Shown here piece by piece: positions 56,801 through 59,850 of a DNA stretch of 64,000 bases. The DNA is from Bimastos eiseni (lineage: Eukaryota > Annelida > Clitellata > Crassiclitellata > Lumbricidae), in the NCBI GenBank assembly GCA_959347315.1, contig OY365817.1:2204295-2268294 (forward strand), read 5' to 3'. The notes under the pieces were generated by a model. That model ran no database searches. It was not told the DNA's origin and worked only from the letters and a program-made list of their open reading frames with translations. The stretch's first letter is position 1. Each line of letters opens with the position of its first letter. The position numbers and the translations under genes were made by a program.

Positions 56801-58583
56801 TACGCATACGCACACGCCTACGCCCGCGCGCACCTACGCGCGCACACGCCCACGCCTACGCACACGCACACGTCCACGCCCGGACCTACGCACGCCCACG
56901 CCCAACACTACGCCTACGCACACGCCTACGCACACGCCTACGCACACGCCTACGCACACGCCTACGCACACGCGCGCCCACGACTACGCACACGCCCACG
57001 CAGGCGGCGCCCACGCACACGCCCACGCGCGCAACTACGCGCGAACACGCCTACGCACACGCCTACGCCTACGCCTACGCCTACGCGCGCCCACGCCCAC
57101 GCCTACGCACACGCCCACGCCCACGCAGGCGGCGCCCACGCACACGCCCACGCGCGCAACTACGCGCGAACACGCCTACGCACACGCCTACGCACACGCC
57201 TACGCACACGCCTACGCATACGCACACGCCTACGCCCGCGCGCACCTACGCGCGCACACGCCCACGCCTACGCACACGCCTACGCACACGCACACGTCCA
57301 CGCCCGGACCTACGCACGCCCACGCCCAACACTACGCCTACGCACACGCCTACGCACACGCCTACGCACACGCGCGCCCACGACTACGCACACGCCCACG
57401 CAGGCGGCGCCCACGCACACGCTCACGCGCGCAACTACGCGCGAACACGCCTACGCACACGCCTACGCACACGCCTACGCACACGCCTACGCACACGCCT
57501 ACGCACACGCCTACGCACACGCCTACGCATACGCACACGCCTACGCCCGCGCGCACCTACGCGCGCACACGCACACGCCTACGCACACGCACACGCACAC
57601 GTCCACNNNNNNNNNNNNNNNNNNNNNNNNNNNNNNNNNNNNNNNNNNNNNNNNNNNNNNNNNNNNNNNNNNNNNNNNNNNNNNNNNNNNNNNNNNNNNN
57701 NNNNNNNNNNNNNNNNNNNNNNNNNNNNNNNNNNNNNNNNNNNNNNNNNNNNNNNNNNNNNNNNNNNNNNNNNNNNNNNNNNNNNNNNNNNNNNNNNNNN
57801 NNNNNNCCTACGCACACGCCTACGCACACGCCTACGCACACGCACACGCCTACGCCCGCACCTACGCGCGCACACGCCTACGCACACGCCTACGCACACG
57901 CACACGTCCACGCCCGGACCTACGCACGCCCACGCCCAACCCTACGCCTACGCACACGCCTACGCACACGCCTACGCACACGCCTACGCACACGCCTACG
58001 CACACGCCTACGCACACGCGCGCCCACGCCTACGCACACGCCCACGCAGGCGGCGCACACGCACACGCCCACGCGCGCAACTACGCGCGAACACGCCCAC
58101 GCCCACGCACACGCCCACGCCTACGCACACGCGCGCCTACGCACACGCCCACGCAGGCGGCGCCCACGCACACGCCCACGCGCGCAACTACGCGCGAACA
58201 CGCCCACGCACACGCACACGCCCACGCACACGCACACGCGCGCCCACGCCTACGCACACGCCCACGCAGGCGGCGCCCACGCACACGCCCACGCGCGCAA
58301 CTACGCGCGAACACGCCTACGCCTACGCACACGCCTACGCCTACGCGCGCACACGCCCACGCCTACGCACACGCCCACGCCCACGCAGGCGGCGCCCACG
58401 CACACGCCCACGCGCGCAACTACGCGCGAACACGCCCACGCCTACGCCTACGCACACGCCTACGCACACGCCTACGCACACGCCTACGCTCACGCACATA
58501 CGCCCTCGCCCACACGCCCACATATATATATACACACACACATATATATACACACACACACACTCATATATATACACACACAC

Positions 58584-58638
<55 letters not shown>

Positions 58639-59626
58639 CACATATACGCATATACGCATATATATATATATACACACACGAGTCCAGTCAGATCCTATAG
58701 GATTCTGTCCAACAGAGCACCTCAGAGTTGACTTCTTGAGGCATGCTATATAAATGCTAGAATGAATGAATGAACAAATGGATGAATGAATGAATATGAT
58801 ATAATTTAATCTTGTCTACTATCATCATAATTTTCATTTTCTTTGTGTTGCAAGCTGTTGACTGTGATGGGTATGAGTAAATGCGGTGCTGTTAACTTTG
58901 TAATTTTCCAGAACTTTTGTTTTCCGTGTGATTCATTATTTTTATGCGGACTGTCCATCTCGGTCTTTGTCGGTCTTTTGTTTCTGTTTTCTGTGAATCT
59001 TGCATGCATTGCATTATTTTGGGTTACGACTATCATTGGAGTAACATCTAATCTATCAAACCCATAGATACTTTAATAATATATAATATCTGTTGGGCCT
59101 TTGATAGTCGAATAATACCTAATCTATGGGATTCTTGGATAGCCTAATAACTGATCTATTTTTGATCTCTGGACAGTCTAATTAATGATATCGAATCTAA
59201 TGGACGCTAGGATAGTCTAATAGTATTTACCCCGATACTCAATTTGGTCTTCGGATAGTCTAATGATTTCTTATCTGTCAGACTCTAGGATGGTCTAATA
59301 ATATCTACTCTATCTGATCTTTGGATAGTCTAATGGTATGTAATCTACTGGATGCTTGGATAGTCTTAATTATAATTATCTTATTTATCGGACCCTTCAA
59401 TAATTTAATTTTTTGGGCAATACAATTAAAATGTGTAAAAGAAAACTATTGTATTACAGCTACATTGTTTCAGTCTTTAGTATTAGAGCTCCATTGTGTA
59501 AACCTGTTACGTTTTTCAGGTAAATCCGGTAAAGCAAGTAAATCTACCTCGGACGGTGCTCCTGCTCTGACTGTCATCCAATCTCTTCTAGCAACACTTC
59601 TGCTAAACCTCATTCGATGGTTCTGA
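4366..59626 (+). CDS. GPI-anchored, mucin-stalked three-Ig-domain cell-surface protein (8 coding exons)
   Basis: Spliced model: 4366-4465, 29166-29471, 30334-30420, 44898-45103, 46954-47122, 50671-50831, 53527-54616, 59520-59626. It totals 2226 nt, 741 residues plus stop, and every join keeps frame with GT/AG borders. Order: signal peptide (about 1-31), V-like Ig domain 1 (about 43-164, Cys74-Cys147), Ig domain 2 (about 166-289, Cys202-Cys270), Ig domain 3 (about 291-385, Cys313 and Trp325 but Leu369 where the second Cys is expected), Ser/Thr/Pro-rich stalk (about 386-715, with VKST-type repeats at 470-586), then a GPI-type tail (about 717-741). Likely an extracellular adhesion or recognition glycoprotein tethered to the outer membrane leaflet. 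Three Ig domains plus GPI recall IgLON/lachesin-like proteins, but the long mucin-like stalk does not, so orthology is not claimed. N-glycosylation sequons occur at Asn69 and Asn160. Domain calls are from motifs by eye; splice sites lack transcript proof. Confidence 0.82.
5930..6135 (+). mobile_element. Retroelement 3' end with (AATG)n tail
   Basis: Ends in AAAGGGGCGCTACAGGAATC and a tail of AATGAATG/AATTAATT. The same kind of terminus recurs near 30055, 39510, 49285, 54820 and 58738, so these look like 3' ends of related LINEs or SINEs. Confidence 0.45.
6533..6912. repeat. ~80-bp direct repeat flanking a (CT)n microsatellite
   Basis: 6533-6612 and 6831-6912 are near-identical (both include AGTTCTATTGGGAACTC and AAGCTTCAATGTA). 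They flank an 82-bp CT run at 6651-6732. Confidence 0.85.
7490..7625 (-). mobile_element. tRNA-like SINE head (minus strand)
   Basis: On the - strand, a box-A-like TAATGGTTATTGTGCTTGACTG is followed ~35 nt later by a box-B-like GTTTAGATCCTTGCC. No cloverleaf was drawn, so this is a tentative SINE head. Confidence 0.3.
7930..7992 (+). mobile_element. Repeat family A copy
   Basis: GTGCCAGTCTGA, then GAGGAGGGCGACGCTAAT and TTTTGTTAT. Forward orientation, 3' side degraded. Confidence 0.65.
8195..8390 (-). mobile_element. SINE-like repeat, copy 1
   Basis: Shares an ~80-bp core with 33570-33720 (AAGTTACTGCAGGAGTCGAA against AAGTTACTACAGGATTCGAA, then GCAAGGCG). Its - strand looks tRNA-like, with GTTTAGCGTAATGGACGCC and a TTCGACTCC box B. 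Confidence 0.5.
8690..8940. repeat. (TCTG/CCTG)-rich low-complexity tract
   Basis: Degenerate TCTG and CTGCCTCC repeats. Open frames here are Leu/Ser/Cys-rich artefacts. Confidence 0.8.
8969..9070. repeat. 12-bp minisatellite CTGTCTCTGTGT
   Basis: About eight and a half perfect 12-bp copies. The unit length is a multiple of three, so it is open in several frames. Confidence 0.95.
9205..9310. other. GC-rich patch
   Basis: CCCGCCC/CCTGCC-rich 100 bp in AT-rich DNA; function unknown. Confidence 0.4.
9530..9717. repeat. (CA)n, (CGCA)n and (TA)n simple repeats
   Basis: CACACACA then CGCACGCA near 9535-9562, and TA runs around 9595 and 9680-9717. Confidence 0.85.
9871..10012. repeat. (ATATATATAAAG)n minisatellite
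   Basis: Repeated TATATAAAGATA units of 10-22 bp. On the - strand it gives a spurious Tyr/Ile-rich frame. Confidence 0.9.
10565..10690 (+). mobile_element. Interspersed repeat family B copy
   Basis: Contains the family hallmarks GGAATAAGCTGGTGCCC, TTGGCTTTCGAGTGGCAC and AGAAGTTTGAAGATTACGAT. Other copies lie at 15483-15600, 28515-28630, 34705-34800 (reverse) and 35360-35440. Confidence 0.65.
11260..11530. repeat. (TCTG)n-like low-complexity tract
   Basis: Degenerate TCTGTCTG/TGTCTATC repeats; the Leu/Val/Cys-rich frames across it are artefacts. Confidence 0.8.
11895..12100. repeat. (TACA)n degenerate tract
   Basis: TACATACA with interruptions. Confidence 0.8.
12608..12912 (-). mobile_element. 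Two copies of repeat family A (reverse orientation)
   Basis: 12608-12712 contains GTCGCCCTCCTCCTTTA and GCACTGCCAGAGTGC; 12830-12912 is a second, more diverged copy. Family A is an ~85-bp element with at least 13 copies in the window (see findings). Confidence 0.75.
13010..13085 (+). mobile_element. tRNA-like SINE head
   Basis: TTAGCTCAACAGG fits a box A; the following GTCGATACAATAGTGTCGG recurs in diverged form at 14255-14320. Box B is weak. Confidence 0.3.
13420..13725. other. Unassigned region open on both strands
   Basis: A 99-codon frame on - and a 61-codon frame on +. The - strand product has a short hydrophobic segment ([14 protein letters not shown]). I do not recognise a family and it may be chance. 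Confidence 0.15.
14639..15375 (+). pseudogene. Degenerate fragment of a dispersed transposon-type protein gene
   Basis: One frame can be read for about 240 codons. It runs from [17 protein letters not shown] through [20 protein letters not shown], the acidic [32 protein letters not shown] and [18 protein letters not shown] to [18 protein letters not shown]. In-frame stops interrupt it at 14698 (TGA, where the family appears to have Cys) and 15101 (TAA). Coding similarity ends near 15360, well short of what I recall as a much longer protein. I recall this family as highly multicopy and uncharacterised in invertebrate genomes, which suggests a mobile-element protein, but I cannot name its class. 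Confidence 0.55.
15483..15600 (+). mobile_element. Interspersed repeat family B copy
   Basis: ACGCAGCGCTGTCGAATAAG, then AATAATCTGGTGCC and CTTGGCTTTAGAGT: diverged family B. Confidence 0.55.
16618..16690. repeat. 15-bp minisatellite CAATGAAACTTGAAT
   Basis: Nearly five perfect copies, so recently expanded. Confidence 0.95.
17738..17905. repeat. (ATCC)n-rich tract
   Basis: Degenerate ATCC/ATTC repeats. His/Pro/Ser-rich frames across it are artefacts. Confidence 0.85.
18300..18960 (+). pseudogene. LINE reverse-transcriptase relic with 3' end
   Basis: Fragments in shifting frames match the RT palm of Jockey/CR1-type LINEs: [20 protein letters not shown], then [13 protein letters not shown]. 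Downstream comes a C-terminal [20 protein letters not shown], then a 3' end GCGCCTCTGAATAGATTTC with a TTGATTGATT tail. The same 3' end recurs at 63108-63165. Multiple frame breaks; non-functional. Confidence 0.65.
19313..19400 (+). mobile_element. Repeat family A copy
   Basis: GCAGTGCCAGTCCCTAACCT, GGATAAAGGAAGAGGGTGAC and TTTTGTTATCACACAATGTC. Confidence 0.75.
20270..20808 (-). pseudogene. LINE C-terminal relic (RNase H-side region)
   Basis: On the - strand, [18 protein letters not shown] is followed by [20 protein letters not shown] and [17 protein letters not shown]. The R-x-E-V-x-L-x-R-L-R-x-G then C-x2-C and INHLL-x-x-C pattern is typical of the end of RNase H-bearing or similar LINEs. 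The upstream part (20625-20808) is repeated almost exactly at 32190-32368. Confidence 0.6.
21840..21905 (+). mobile_element. tRNA-like SINE head, tentative
   Basis: ATTCTAGTGGTTAGCATACT resembles a tRNA D-arm/box A, followed by CTGCCAATG and GGCCGGATTTAAG (poor box B). Confidence 0.25.
22150..22395 (+). pseudogene. LINE C-terminal relic
   Basis: [18 protein letters not shown] matches the L-H-W-L-P-I/V-x-x-R-I motif after the LINE RT. It ends with GGCGCTATACAAATGTTCG, a retroelement 3' terminus. Confidence 0.5.
22411..22510 (+). mobile_element. Repeat family A copy and tRNA box-B-like motif
   Basis: GGAGAGGGGCGACGCTAATG and CACACAGTGCCCTTAAAC, then GGTCGCAGGTTCAAGTCCCC, which fits a Pol III B box. 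Confidence 0.6.
23290..23500 (-). mobile_element. Retroelement 3' end, reverse orientation
   Basis: TTTATATAGCGCCTCTCACAG and CACCGGTGGTGGGCCC. A related arrangement occurs at 45945-46085 (TTTATGTAGCGGCACTCAGA, CCAGTGGCGGGCCC). Confidence 0.4.
24182..25607 (-). pseudogene. MULE transposase with N-terminal FLYWCH zinc finger, disrupted
   Basis: Starts at ATG 25605-25607. Residues ~15-68 have a FLYWCH pattern: [33 protein letters not shown]. Then come the MULE catalytic segments [12 protein letters not shown] (Asp), [14 protein letters not shown] (Asp) and [12 protein letters not shown] (Glu). There is one frameshift near 24810, and in-frame stops at 24569-24571 (TAA, Tyr expected) and 24554-24556 (TGA, Trp expected); beyond them the frame continues to the terminal TAA at 24182. 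It would catalyse cut-and-paste transposition if intact; as it stands it is dead. Confidence 0.85.
25951..26134. repeat. Duplicated MULE terminus with captured internal fragment
   Basis: 25956-26012 repeats 25018-25074 of the transposase (GGCGTAGTTTTAAAGGTGCC, CAGCGTACCAATGCGAAGAT). It is followed by another copy of the right inverted repeat, in the same orientation as the first. Confidence 0.85.
26315..26332. repeat. Perfect 18-bp palindrome
   Basis: CATAATAGGCCTATTATG. It may be chance or a binding site. Confidence 0.5.
28515..28630 (+). mobile_element. Repeat family B copy with 23-bp tandem duplication
   Basis: A 23-bp unit containing CTATCGACTCTGTTTTGAAT occurs twice in tandem from 28515, leading into AATAAGCTGGTTCCC and ACGATTACGATTGAGAGG. 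Confidence 0.6.
29166..29471 (+). CDS. Ig-gene exon 2: first half of Ig domain 1
   Basis: The acceptor is a pyrimidine tract ending TCTTCTGCAG; the donor is G|GTCTGT; phase 1 on both sides. It encodes residues 34-136, including the B-strand [11 protein letters not shown] (Cys74, sequon at Asn69) and the D/E strands [11 protein letters not shown] and ARMTIHVE. The usual C-strand Trp is replaced (YDVFRISL), so the V-like fold has a modified core. Its frame stays open into the intron to a stop at 29597-29599, which is intron sequence rather than coding. Confidence 0.85.
29755..30100 (+). mobile_element. Interspersed repeat family F, copy 1, with simple-repeat tail
   Basis: Shares GGTGCATTATTGGCTAC, TTAAAGGTGTGTCTCT and GTTGAGGTTGA-type blocks with 52610-52910. 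Ends GGGGTGCTATATAAATCTTC and (TTGATTGG)n. Lies in intron 2. Confidence 0.55.
30334..30420 (+). CDS. Ig-gene exon 3: second half of Ig domain 1
   Basis: 87 bp, phase 1 to phase 1, acceptor AACAG, consensus donor GTAAGT. It carries the strand-F hallmark [13 protein letters not shown] (Cys147) and the G strand SAVLNITVL with a sequon at Asn160. This D-x-G-x-Y-x-C motif is the clearest evidence for an Ig domain in the window. The exon is too short to stand out as an open reading frame. Confidence 0.9.
30655..30895 (+). mobile_element. tRNA-derived SINE, forward copy
   Basis: Box A TGGCCGATCGTTTAGAG (30686-30702) and box B GGTTCGACCCT (30735-30745) form a tRNA-like head. It is followed by a body (CACTTGAGCAAGTCCTTCGC, TGCAGTACAACTGCAATTG) and an (AATAAATAAA) tail. 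The reverse copy at 44075-44300 matches along its whole length. Confidence 0.85.
31525..31605 (-). mobile_element. Repeat family A copy
   Basis: CATCGCCCTCCTCCTTTATC and GGCTTGAGACTGTCACTTC; reverse orientation. Confidence 0.7.
32190..32368 (-). mobile_element. Second copy of the 20625-20808 LINE segment
   Basis: ~180 bp with very few differences from 20625-20808, including AGAATCGGAAAGAAGTGATT and CATATTGGAGCTCCTTAAAA. Both lie in introns of the Ig gene. Confidence 0.85.
33570..33720 (-). mobile_element. SINE-like repeat, copy 2
   Basis: Partner of 8195-8390 (AAGTTACTACAGGATTCGAA, AAATGCAAGGCGACC). Confidence 0.5.
33800..33860 (+). repeat. Repeat family C copy
   Basis: TTTAACGACATCGTATGGC and GTTGACGTCTTC. 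Similar copies at 35508-35570, 47605-47660, 54878-54935, partly 32455-32490, and 40145-40200 (reverse). Confidence 0.55.
34398..34475 (-). mobile_element. Repeat family A copy
   Basis: GTCGTCCTCCTCCGTCATC and GGTTTGGGACTAGCGCCAT. Confidence 0.65.
34705..34800 (-). mobile_element. Repeat family B copy, reverse
   Basis: CCAAACTTCTAAAGCGCCAC, GCACCAGCTTATTC and CAGCGCTGCGTCGAAT. Confidence 0.7.
35237..35575 (+). mobile_element. Cluster of families A, B and C
   Basis: Family A (reverse) at 35237-35312 with GTACCCTCCTCCTTTTAG; family B at 35360-35440 with GAATAAGCTGGTGCCC; family C at 35508-35570 with TTTAACGGCGTCGTATGGC. Confidence 0.6.
35590..35925. other. T-rich low-complexity tract
   Basis: TTTTTCTCT-rich DNA just upstream of the RT relic. 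The Phe-rich open frame through it is an artefact that happens to run into real RT sequence. Confidence 0.6.
35930..38290 (+). pseudogene. Non-LTR retrotransposon copy 1 (RT, CCHC knuckle, endonuclease-like C-terminus), 5'-truncated
   Basis: Recognisable protein starts near 35938 ([13 protein letters not shown]). RT motifs in order: [59 protein letters not shown], and the catalytic [10 protein letters not shown] with YMDD at 36724-36735. Further on are [15 protein letters not shown], a cysteine knuckle ([11 protein letters not shown] to LSC) and a PD-(D/E)xK-like stretch ([14 protein letters not shown], then WDATVIDT), ending at a TAG at 38199-38201. Two frameshifts, near 36405 and 36885, break it. 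RT followed by CCHC and a restriction-like nuclease is the layout of R2/NeSL/HERO-type elements; clade not assigned. The 3' tail is (ATA)n to about 38290. Confidence 0.8.
38455..38500. repeat. 10-bp tandem repeat CATGACGTTG
   Basis: Five degenerate copies, alternating CATGACGTTG and CATGACACTG. Confidence 0.8.
38482..38757 (+). pseudogene. LINE post-RT fragment (different lineage)
   Basis: [20 protein letters not shown] and [15 protein letters not shown] match the R/K-L-x-Y-x-x-P-A-W-W-G segment that follows RT in Jockey/RTE-like LINEs. No RT core adjoins it. Confidence 0.6.
39150..39535 (+). pseudogene. LINE C-terminus and 3' end
   Basis: [28 protein letters not shown] and [16 protein letters not shown] are a typical LINE C-terminus in one frame from 39225. 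The 3' end is GGGGCACTATATAGATCTTG with AATGAATGG. Probably inserted separately from 38482-38757. Confidence 0.75.
39730..39900 (-). mobile_element. 5'-truncated inverted copy of the copy-2 retrotransposon 3' end
   Basis: The - strand matches the end of the 40200-43440 element from about 43280 onward: CGTATCTC, GGACATTGCC, GGGCGATAACAGCATAATG, then a (TAA)n tail. Severe 5' truncation is typical of target-primed reverse transcription. Confidence 0.85.
40200..43440 (+). pseudogene. Non-LTR retrotransposon copy 2, near full length but broken
   Basis: N-terminal Cys/His finger-like [10 protein letters not shown] with HRHG; a conserved N-terminal block [17 protein letters not shown] and [11 protein letters not shown] motifs [62 protein letters not shown] and [10 protein letters not shown]. 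The Tyr of YxDD is replaced here. A knuckle ([12 protein letters not shown] to LIC) and the nuclease-like [14 protein letters not shown] then WDVTVPDT follow. Defects: in-frame TGA at 40779; frameshifts near 41380, 41520, 42005, 42050 and 43030; and a 181-bp duplication at 42722-42902. Stop TAG at 43362-43364, then a (TAA)n tail. It is a different subfamily from copy 1. Confidence 0.8.
42722..42902 (+). repeat. Duplicated internal segment of retrotransposon copy 2
   Basis: Near-copy of 42171-42359 inserted ~360 bp downstream inside the same element, in the same orientation, flanked by TGGC on both sides. Confidence 0.9.
43490..43720. repeat. Polypyrimidine tract
   Basis: C/T-rich over ~230 bp, low complexity. 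Confidence 0.7.
44075..44300 (-). mobile_element. tRNA-derived SINE, reverse copy
   Basis: On the - strand: box A TGGCCGATCGGTTAGAG, box B GAGTTCGACTCTCG, the body, and a GGTAATAAAT tail. Same family as 30655-30895. Confidence 0.85.
44305..44490. repeat. (AAT)n / (GAT)n microsatellite
   Basis: AATAATAAT with GATGAT interruptions; the Ile-rich frames are artefacts. Confidence 0.9.
44773..44833. repeat. (TA)n microsatellite before exon 4
   Basis: ~60 bp of near-pure TA ending 65 bp before the exon 4 acceptor. Confidence 0.9.
44898..45103 (+). CDS. Ig-gene exon 4: first half of Ig domain 2
   Basis: Acceptor TTTTCATGCAG, donor CAG|GTCAGG, phase 1 in and phase 0 out; residues 165-233. It begins API as an inter-domain linker and contains the B-strand Cys202 ([10 protein letters not shown]). 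The C strand reads QVRVEID with no Trp, so this is an atypical C2/I-like domain. It follows a long TA microsatellite in the intron. Confidence 0.8.
45186..45640. repeat. 24-bp minisatellite in intron 4
   Basis: CTCTCTAGTGGTTATAGTAC-based 24-bp units, nearly identical at 45255-45410 and more diverged on the flanks. It starts ~80 bp after exon 4. Frames reading SGYSTMLS repeats are artefacts of a unit divisible by three. Confidence 0.92.
45945..46085 (-). mobile_element. Retroelement 3' end-like repeat
   Basis: Parallels 23290-23500 (TTTATGTAGCGGCACTCAGA, then CCAGTGGCGGGCCC). Confidence 0.4.
46615..46890. repeat. (CATA)n degenerate tract
   Basis: CATACATACATTCATAC repeats up to just before exon 5. 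Confidence 0.85.
46954..47122 (+). CDS. Ig-gene exon 5: second half of Ig domain 2
   Basis: Acceptor TTCCTGTTATAG, donor T|GTAAGC, phase 0 in and phase 1 out; residues 234-290. It contains strand E (SSHLRLALV), strand F with Cys270 ([12 protein letters not shown]) and strand G (EATTRLLVQ), completing Ig domain 2. The joint with exon 4 restores one continuous domain of normal length. Confidence 0.8.
47160..47260 (-). mobile_element. Repeat family A copy
   Basis: ATTGCCCTCCTCTATCATCC and GGGACTGGCACTGCCAGAG, 40 bp after exon 5. Confidence 0.75.
47786..47862 (-). mobile_element. Repeat family A copy
   Basis: TTTAATGACACTGTGATAAC, GTGTCCTCCTTTCTCC and GGGACTGACACTGCGAGAG. Another fragment lies at 48077-48125. 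Confidence 0.7.
48170..48290. repeat. GCCGATTAT-rich degenerate repeat
   Basis: TGCCGATTAT/TACCGATTAT repeated about eight times. A shorter CCGGCGCCGATTATC occurs at ~48815, possibly the ends of a non-autonomous DNA transposon. Confidence 0.4.
48880..49320 (+). pseudogene. LINE C-terminal relic
   Basis: [20 protein letters not shown] and [19 protein letters not shown] match the H-A-F-I-x-S-R-x-D-Y-C and H-W-L-P-V-R-Q-R-I motifs of LINE proteins. A stop interrupts it. 3' end GTGCACTACATAAATTG with GAATGAATG. Confidence 0.75.
49380..49480 (-). pseudogene. Small LINE C-terminal fragment
   Basis: - strand [20 protein letters not shown] resembles the R-R-E-V-x-L-T-R-L-R-I-G-H-T motif, as in 20270-20808. 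Confidence 0.4.
49918..50130 (+). mobile_element. Two tandem-oriented copies of repeat family A
   Basis: 49918-50005 and 50046-50130, both with GTGCCAGTCC, AGGGC-AACGCTAATG-type cores and a CTACTAC end. Only ~40 bp separates them. Confidence 0.75.
50155..50580. repeat. (ATCC)n-rich tract before exon 6
   Basis: Long degenerate ATCC/ATTC array; the Ser/His/Pro-rich frames across it are artefacts. Confidence 0.9.
50671..50831 (+). CDS. Ig-gene exon 6: first half of Ig domain 3
   Basis: Acceptor is a strong pyrimidine tract ending TTTCTTTCAG, donor ACG|GTATTA, phase 1 in and phase 0 out; residues 290-343. It encodes [16 protein letters not shown], then the B strand [11 protein letters not shown] (Cys313) and a C strand with a canonical Trp (RITWSS, Trp325). 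An additional Cys296 precedes the domain. Confidence 0.85.
51330..51500. repeat. 17-bp minisatellite GGTATTACTTTGATGAC
   Basis: About nine copies with GAAGAG/GATGAC/GAGGAG variants. Confidence 0.9.
51770..51975 (+). pseudogene. LINE RT relic
   Basis: [11 protein letters not shown] resembles the D-x-S-K-A-F-D-T-V-D-H motif; [14 protein letters not shown] and GLLQGSV follow in other frames. Frames are broken. Confidence 0.6.
52380..52580. repeat. (GTAT)n degenerate tract
   Basis: GTATGTATGTAT with interruptions. Confidence 0.8.
52610..52910 (+). mobile_element. Interspersed repeat family F, copy 2
   Basis: Partner of 29755-30030. Contains a short internal tandem GTTAATTCCAAGAGATTG. Confidence 0.5.
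53265..53345 (+). mobile_element. tRNA-like fragment
   Basis: GGGTTCGGTTCCCGG fits a B box, with a poor box A upstream. Tentative SINE remnant. Confidence 0.25.
53527..54616 (+). CDS. Ig-gene exon 7: end of Ig domain 3 and mucin-like stalk
   Basis: Acceptor TTATTTTCAG, phase 0 in; donor G|GTAATT, phase 1 out; residues 344-707. The first ~42 residues are strands E-G of Ig domain 3 ([19 protein letters not shown]), where Leu369 occupies the place of the second Ig cysteine. The rest is a Ser/Thr/Pro/Lys-rich stalk. Residues ~470-586 repeat an eight-residue unit like LPDVKSTL, with the longer block TLQFVD-x-IF-x-DA occurring twice. Such stalks are usually extended and O-glycosylated. If the donor is not used, the frame runs on to a TGA at 54658-54660. 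Confidence 0.82.
54617..54660 (+). CDS. Alternative end of exon 7 (read-through to stop, possible secreted form)
   Basis: If the GTAATT donor at 54617 is skipped, the frame continues for 13 more codons ([13 protein letters not shown]) to TGA. AATAAA follows at 54744-54749. This would give a 720-residue product with no membrane anchor. It is an inference from the sequence; it could simply be intron. Confidence 0.35.
54744..54749 (+). terminator. Candidate intronic poly(A) signal AATAAA
   Basis: AATAAA 84 bp after the alternative stop of exon 7. Hexamers like this are frequent in AT-rich DNA, so the position is the only support. Confidence 0.3.
55715..55842. repeat. (TA)n with periodic CATGTACA
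   Basis: ~24-bp units of TATATATATATACATGTACA. Confidence 0.9.
55990..58510. repeat. CpG-dense hexamer satellite (CCTACG/CACACG) with higher-order units
   Basis: About 2.5 kb of hexamers of the form NNNNCG. Inserted blocks recur: CAGGCGGCGCCC about 12 times; CGCCCGGACCTACGCACGCC at about 56130, 56434, 56878, 57301 and 57913; CGCGCGCACCTACGCGCG at about 56080, 56822, 57234 and 57548. The spacing of the last two suggests ~420-bp higher-order units. Because the unit is divisible by three it is open in several frames; the resulting ~920-codon frame is not a gene. Confidence 0.95.
57607..57806. other. Assembly gap (200 N)
   Basis: Exactly 200 N inside the satellite; the round number suggests a placeholder, so the true array length is unknown. 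Confidence 0.99.
58510..58678. repeat. (CA)n/(TA)n tract
   Basis: Alternating CACACA and TATATA immediately after the satellite. Confidence 0.95.
58716..58800 (+). mobile_element. Retroelement 3' end
   Basis: CTTGAGGCATGCTATATAAA, then AATGAATGAATGAAC. Related to 54790-54860. Confidence 0.5.
59100..59380. repeat. Degenerate ~45-bp tandem repeat just before exon 8
   Basis: TTGGATAGTCTAATAATATC-like units, about seven copies. Confidence 0.8.
59520..59626 (+). CDS. Ig-gene exon 8: GPI-attachment signal and stop
   Basis: Acceptor TTACGTTTTTCAG. The 107-bp exon joins exon 7 in phase 1 (split Gly codon) and encodes residues 707-741. It has a basic, small-residue region ([13 protein letters not shown]), then a hydrophobic tail ([17 protein letters not shown]) ending RWF and TGA at 59624-59626. 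Small residues S717-A720 followed by 15-20 hydrophobic residues at the extreme C-terminus are the signature of GPI-anchor signals. A type I membrane helix is less likely because there is no cytoplasmic tail. Phase and tail together make this exon convincing despite the 4.9-kb intron. Confidence 0.72.
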
Positions 59627-59639
59627 GAAGGTCAGAGGT

Positions 59640-59850
59640 CAGGACATGACGTAGTGGTAACTGCTCCAAGTTCTTGCGTAACCGCCGGGTAATAGCAACG
59701 TTAGTCATCCAGAGAACATAGTTTCAGTTGAACTCTTAGTTGACCTTTGAGGAGCTGAGCTTTTGACATTTGAACCAGTCTCTTGTTGGATGTGGCGTTG
59801 GTTCGTTCCCATGCGCGGGTCCTTAGGGGCTCTCAGCCAACCACCATATA
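59640..59850 (+). mobile_element. tRNA-like sequence in presumed 3' UTR, tentative
   Basis: GACGTAGTGGTAACTGCTCC (box A-like) and GTTGGTTCGTTCCCATGCGC (box B-like), but spaced further apart than in a normal tRNA. Confidence 0.2.

Larger units (their letters stand above)
54617..59519 (+). other. Intron 7 of the Ig gene
   Basis: Separates the stalk exon from the GPI exon. 54661-55700 holds a family C copy and a (AATG)n retroelement end but no gene. The satellite and (TA)n tracts are listed separately. Confidence 0.65.

Noticed and set aside
55960..58731. A 923-codon open frame rich in Arg, Thr, Pro, His and Ala
   Set aside because: It is the hexamer satellite read in frame; the unit length is divisible by three, other frames and the opposite strand are also open, and it crosses the N gap.
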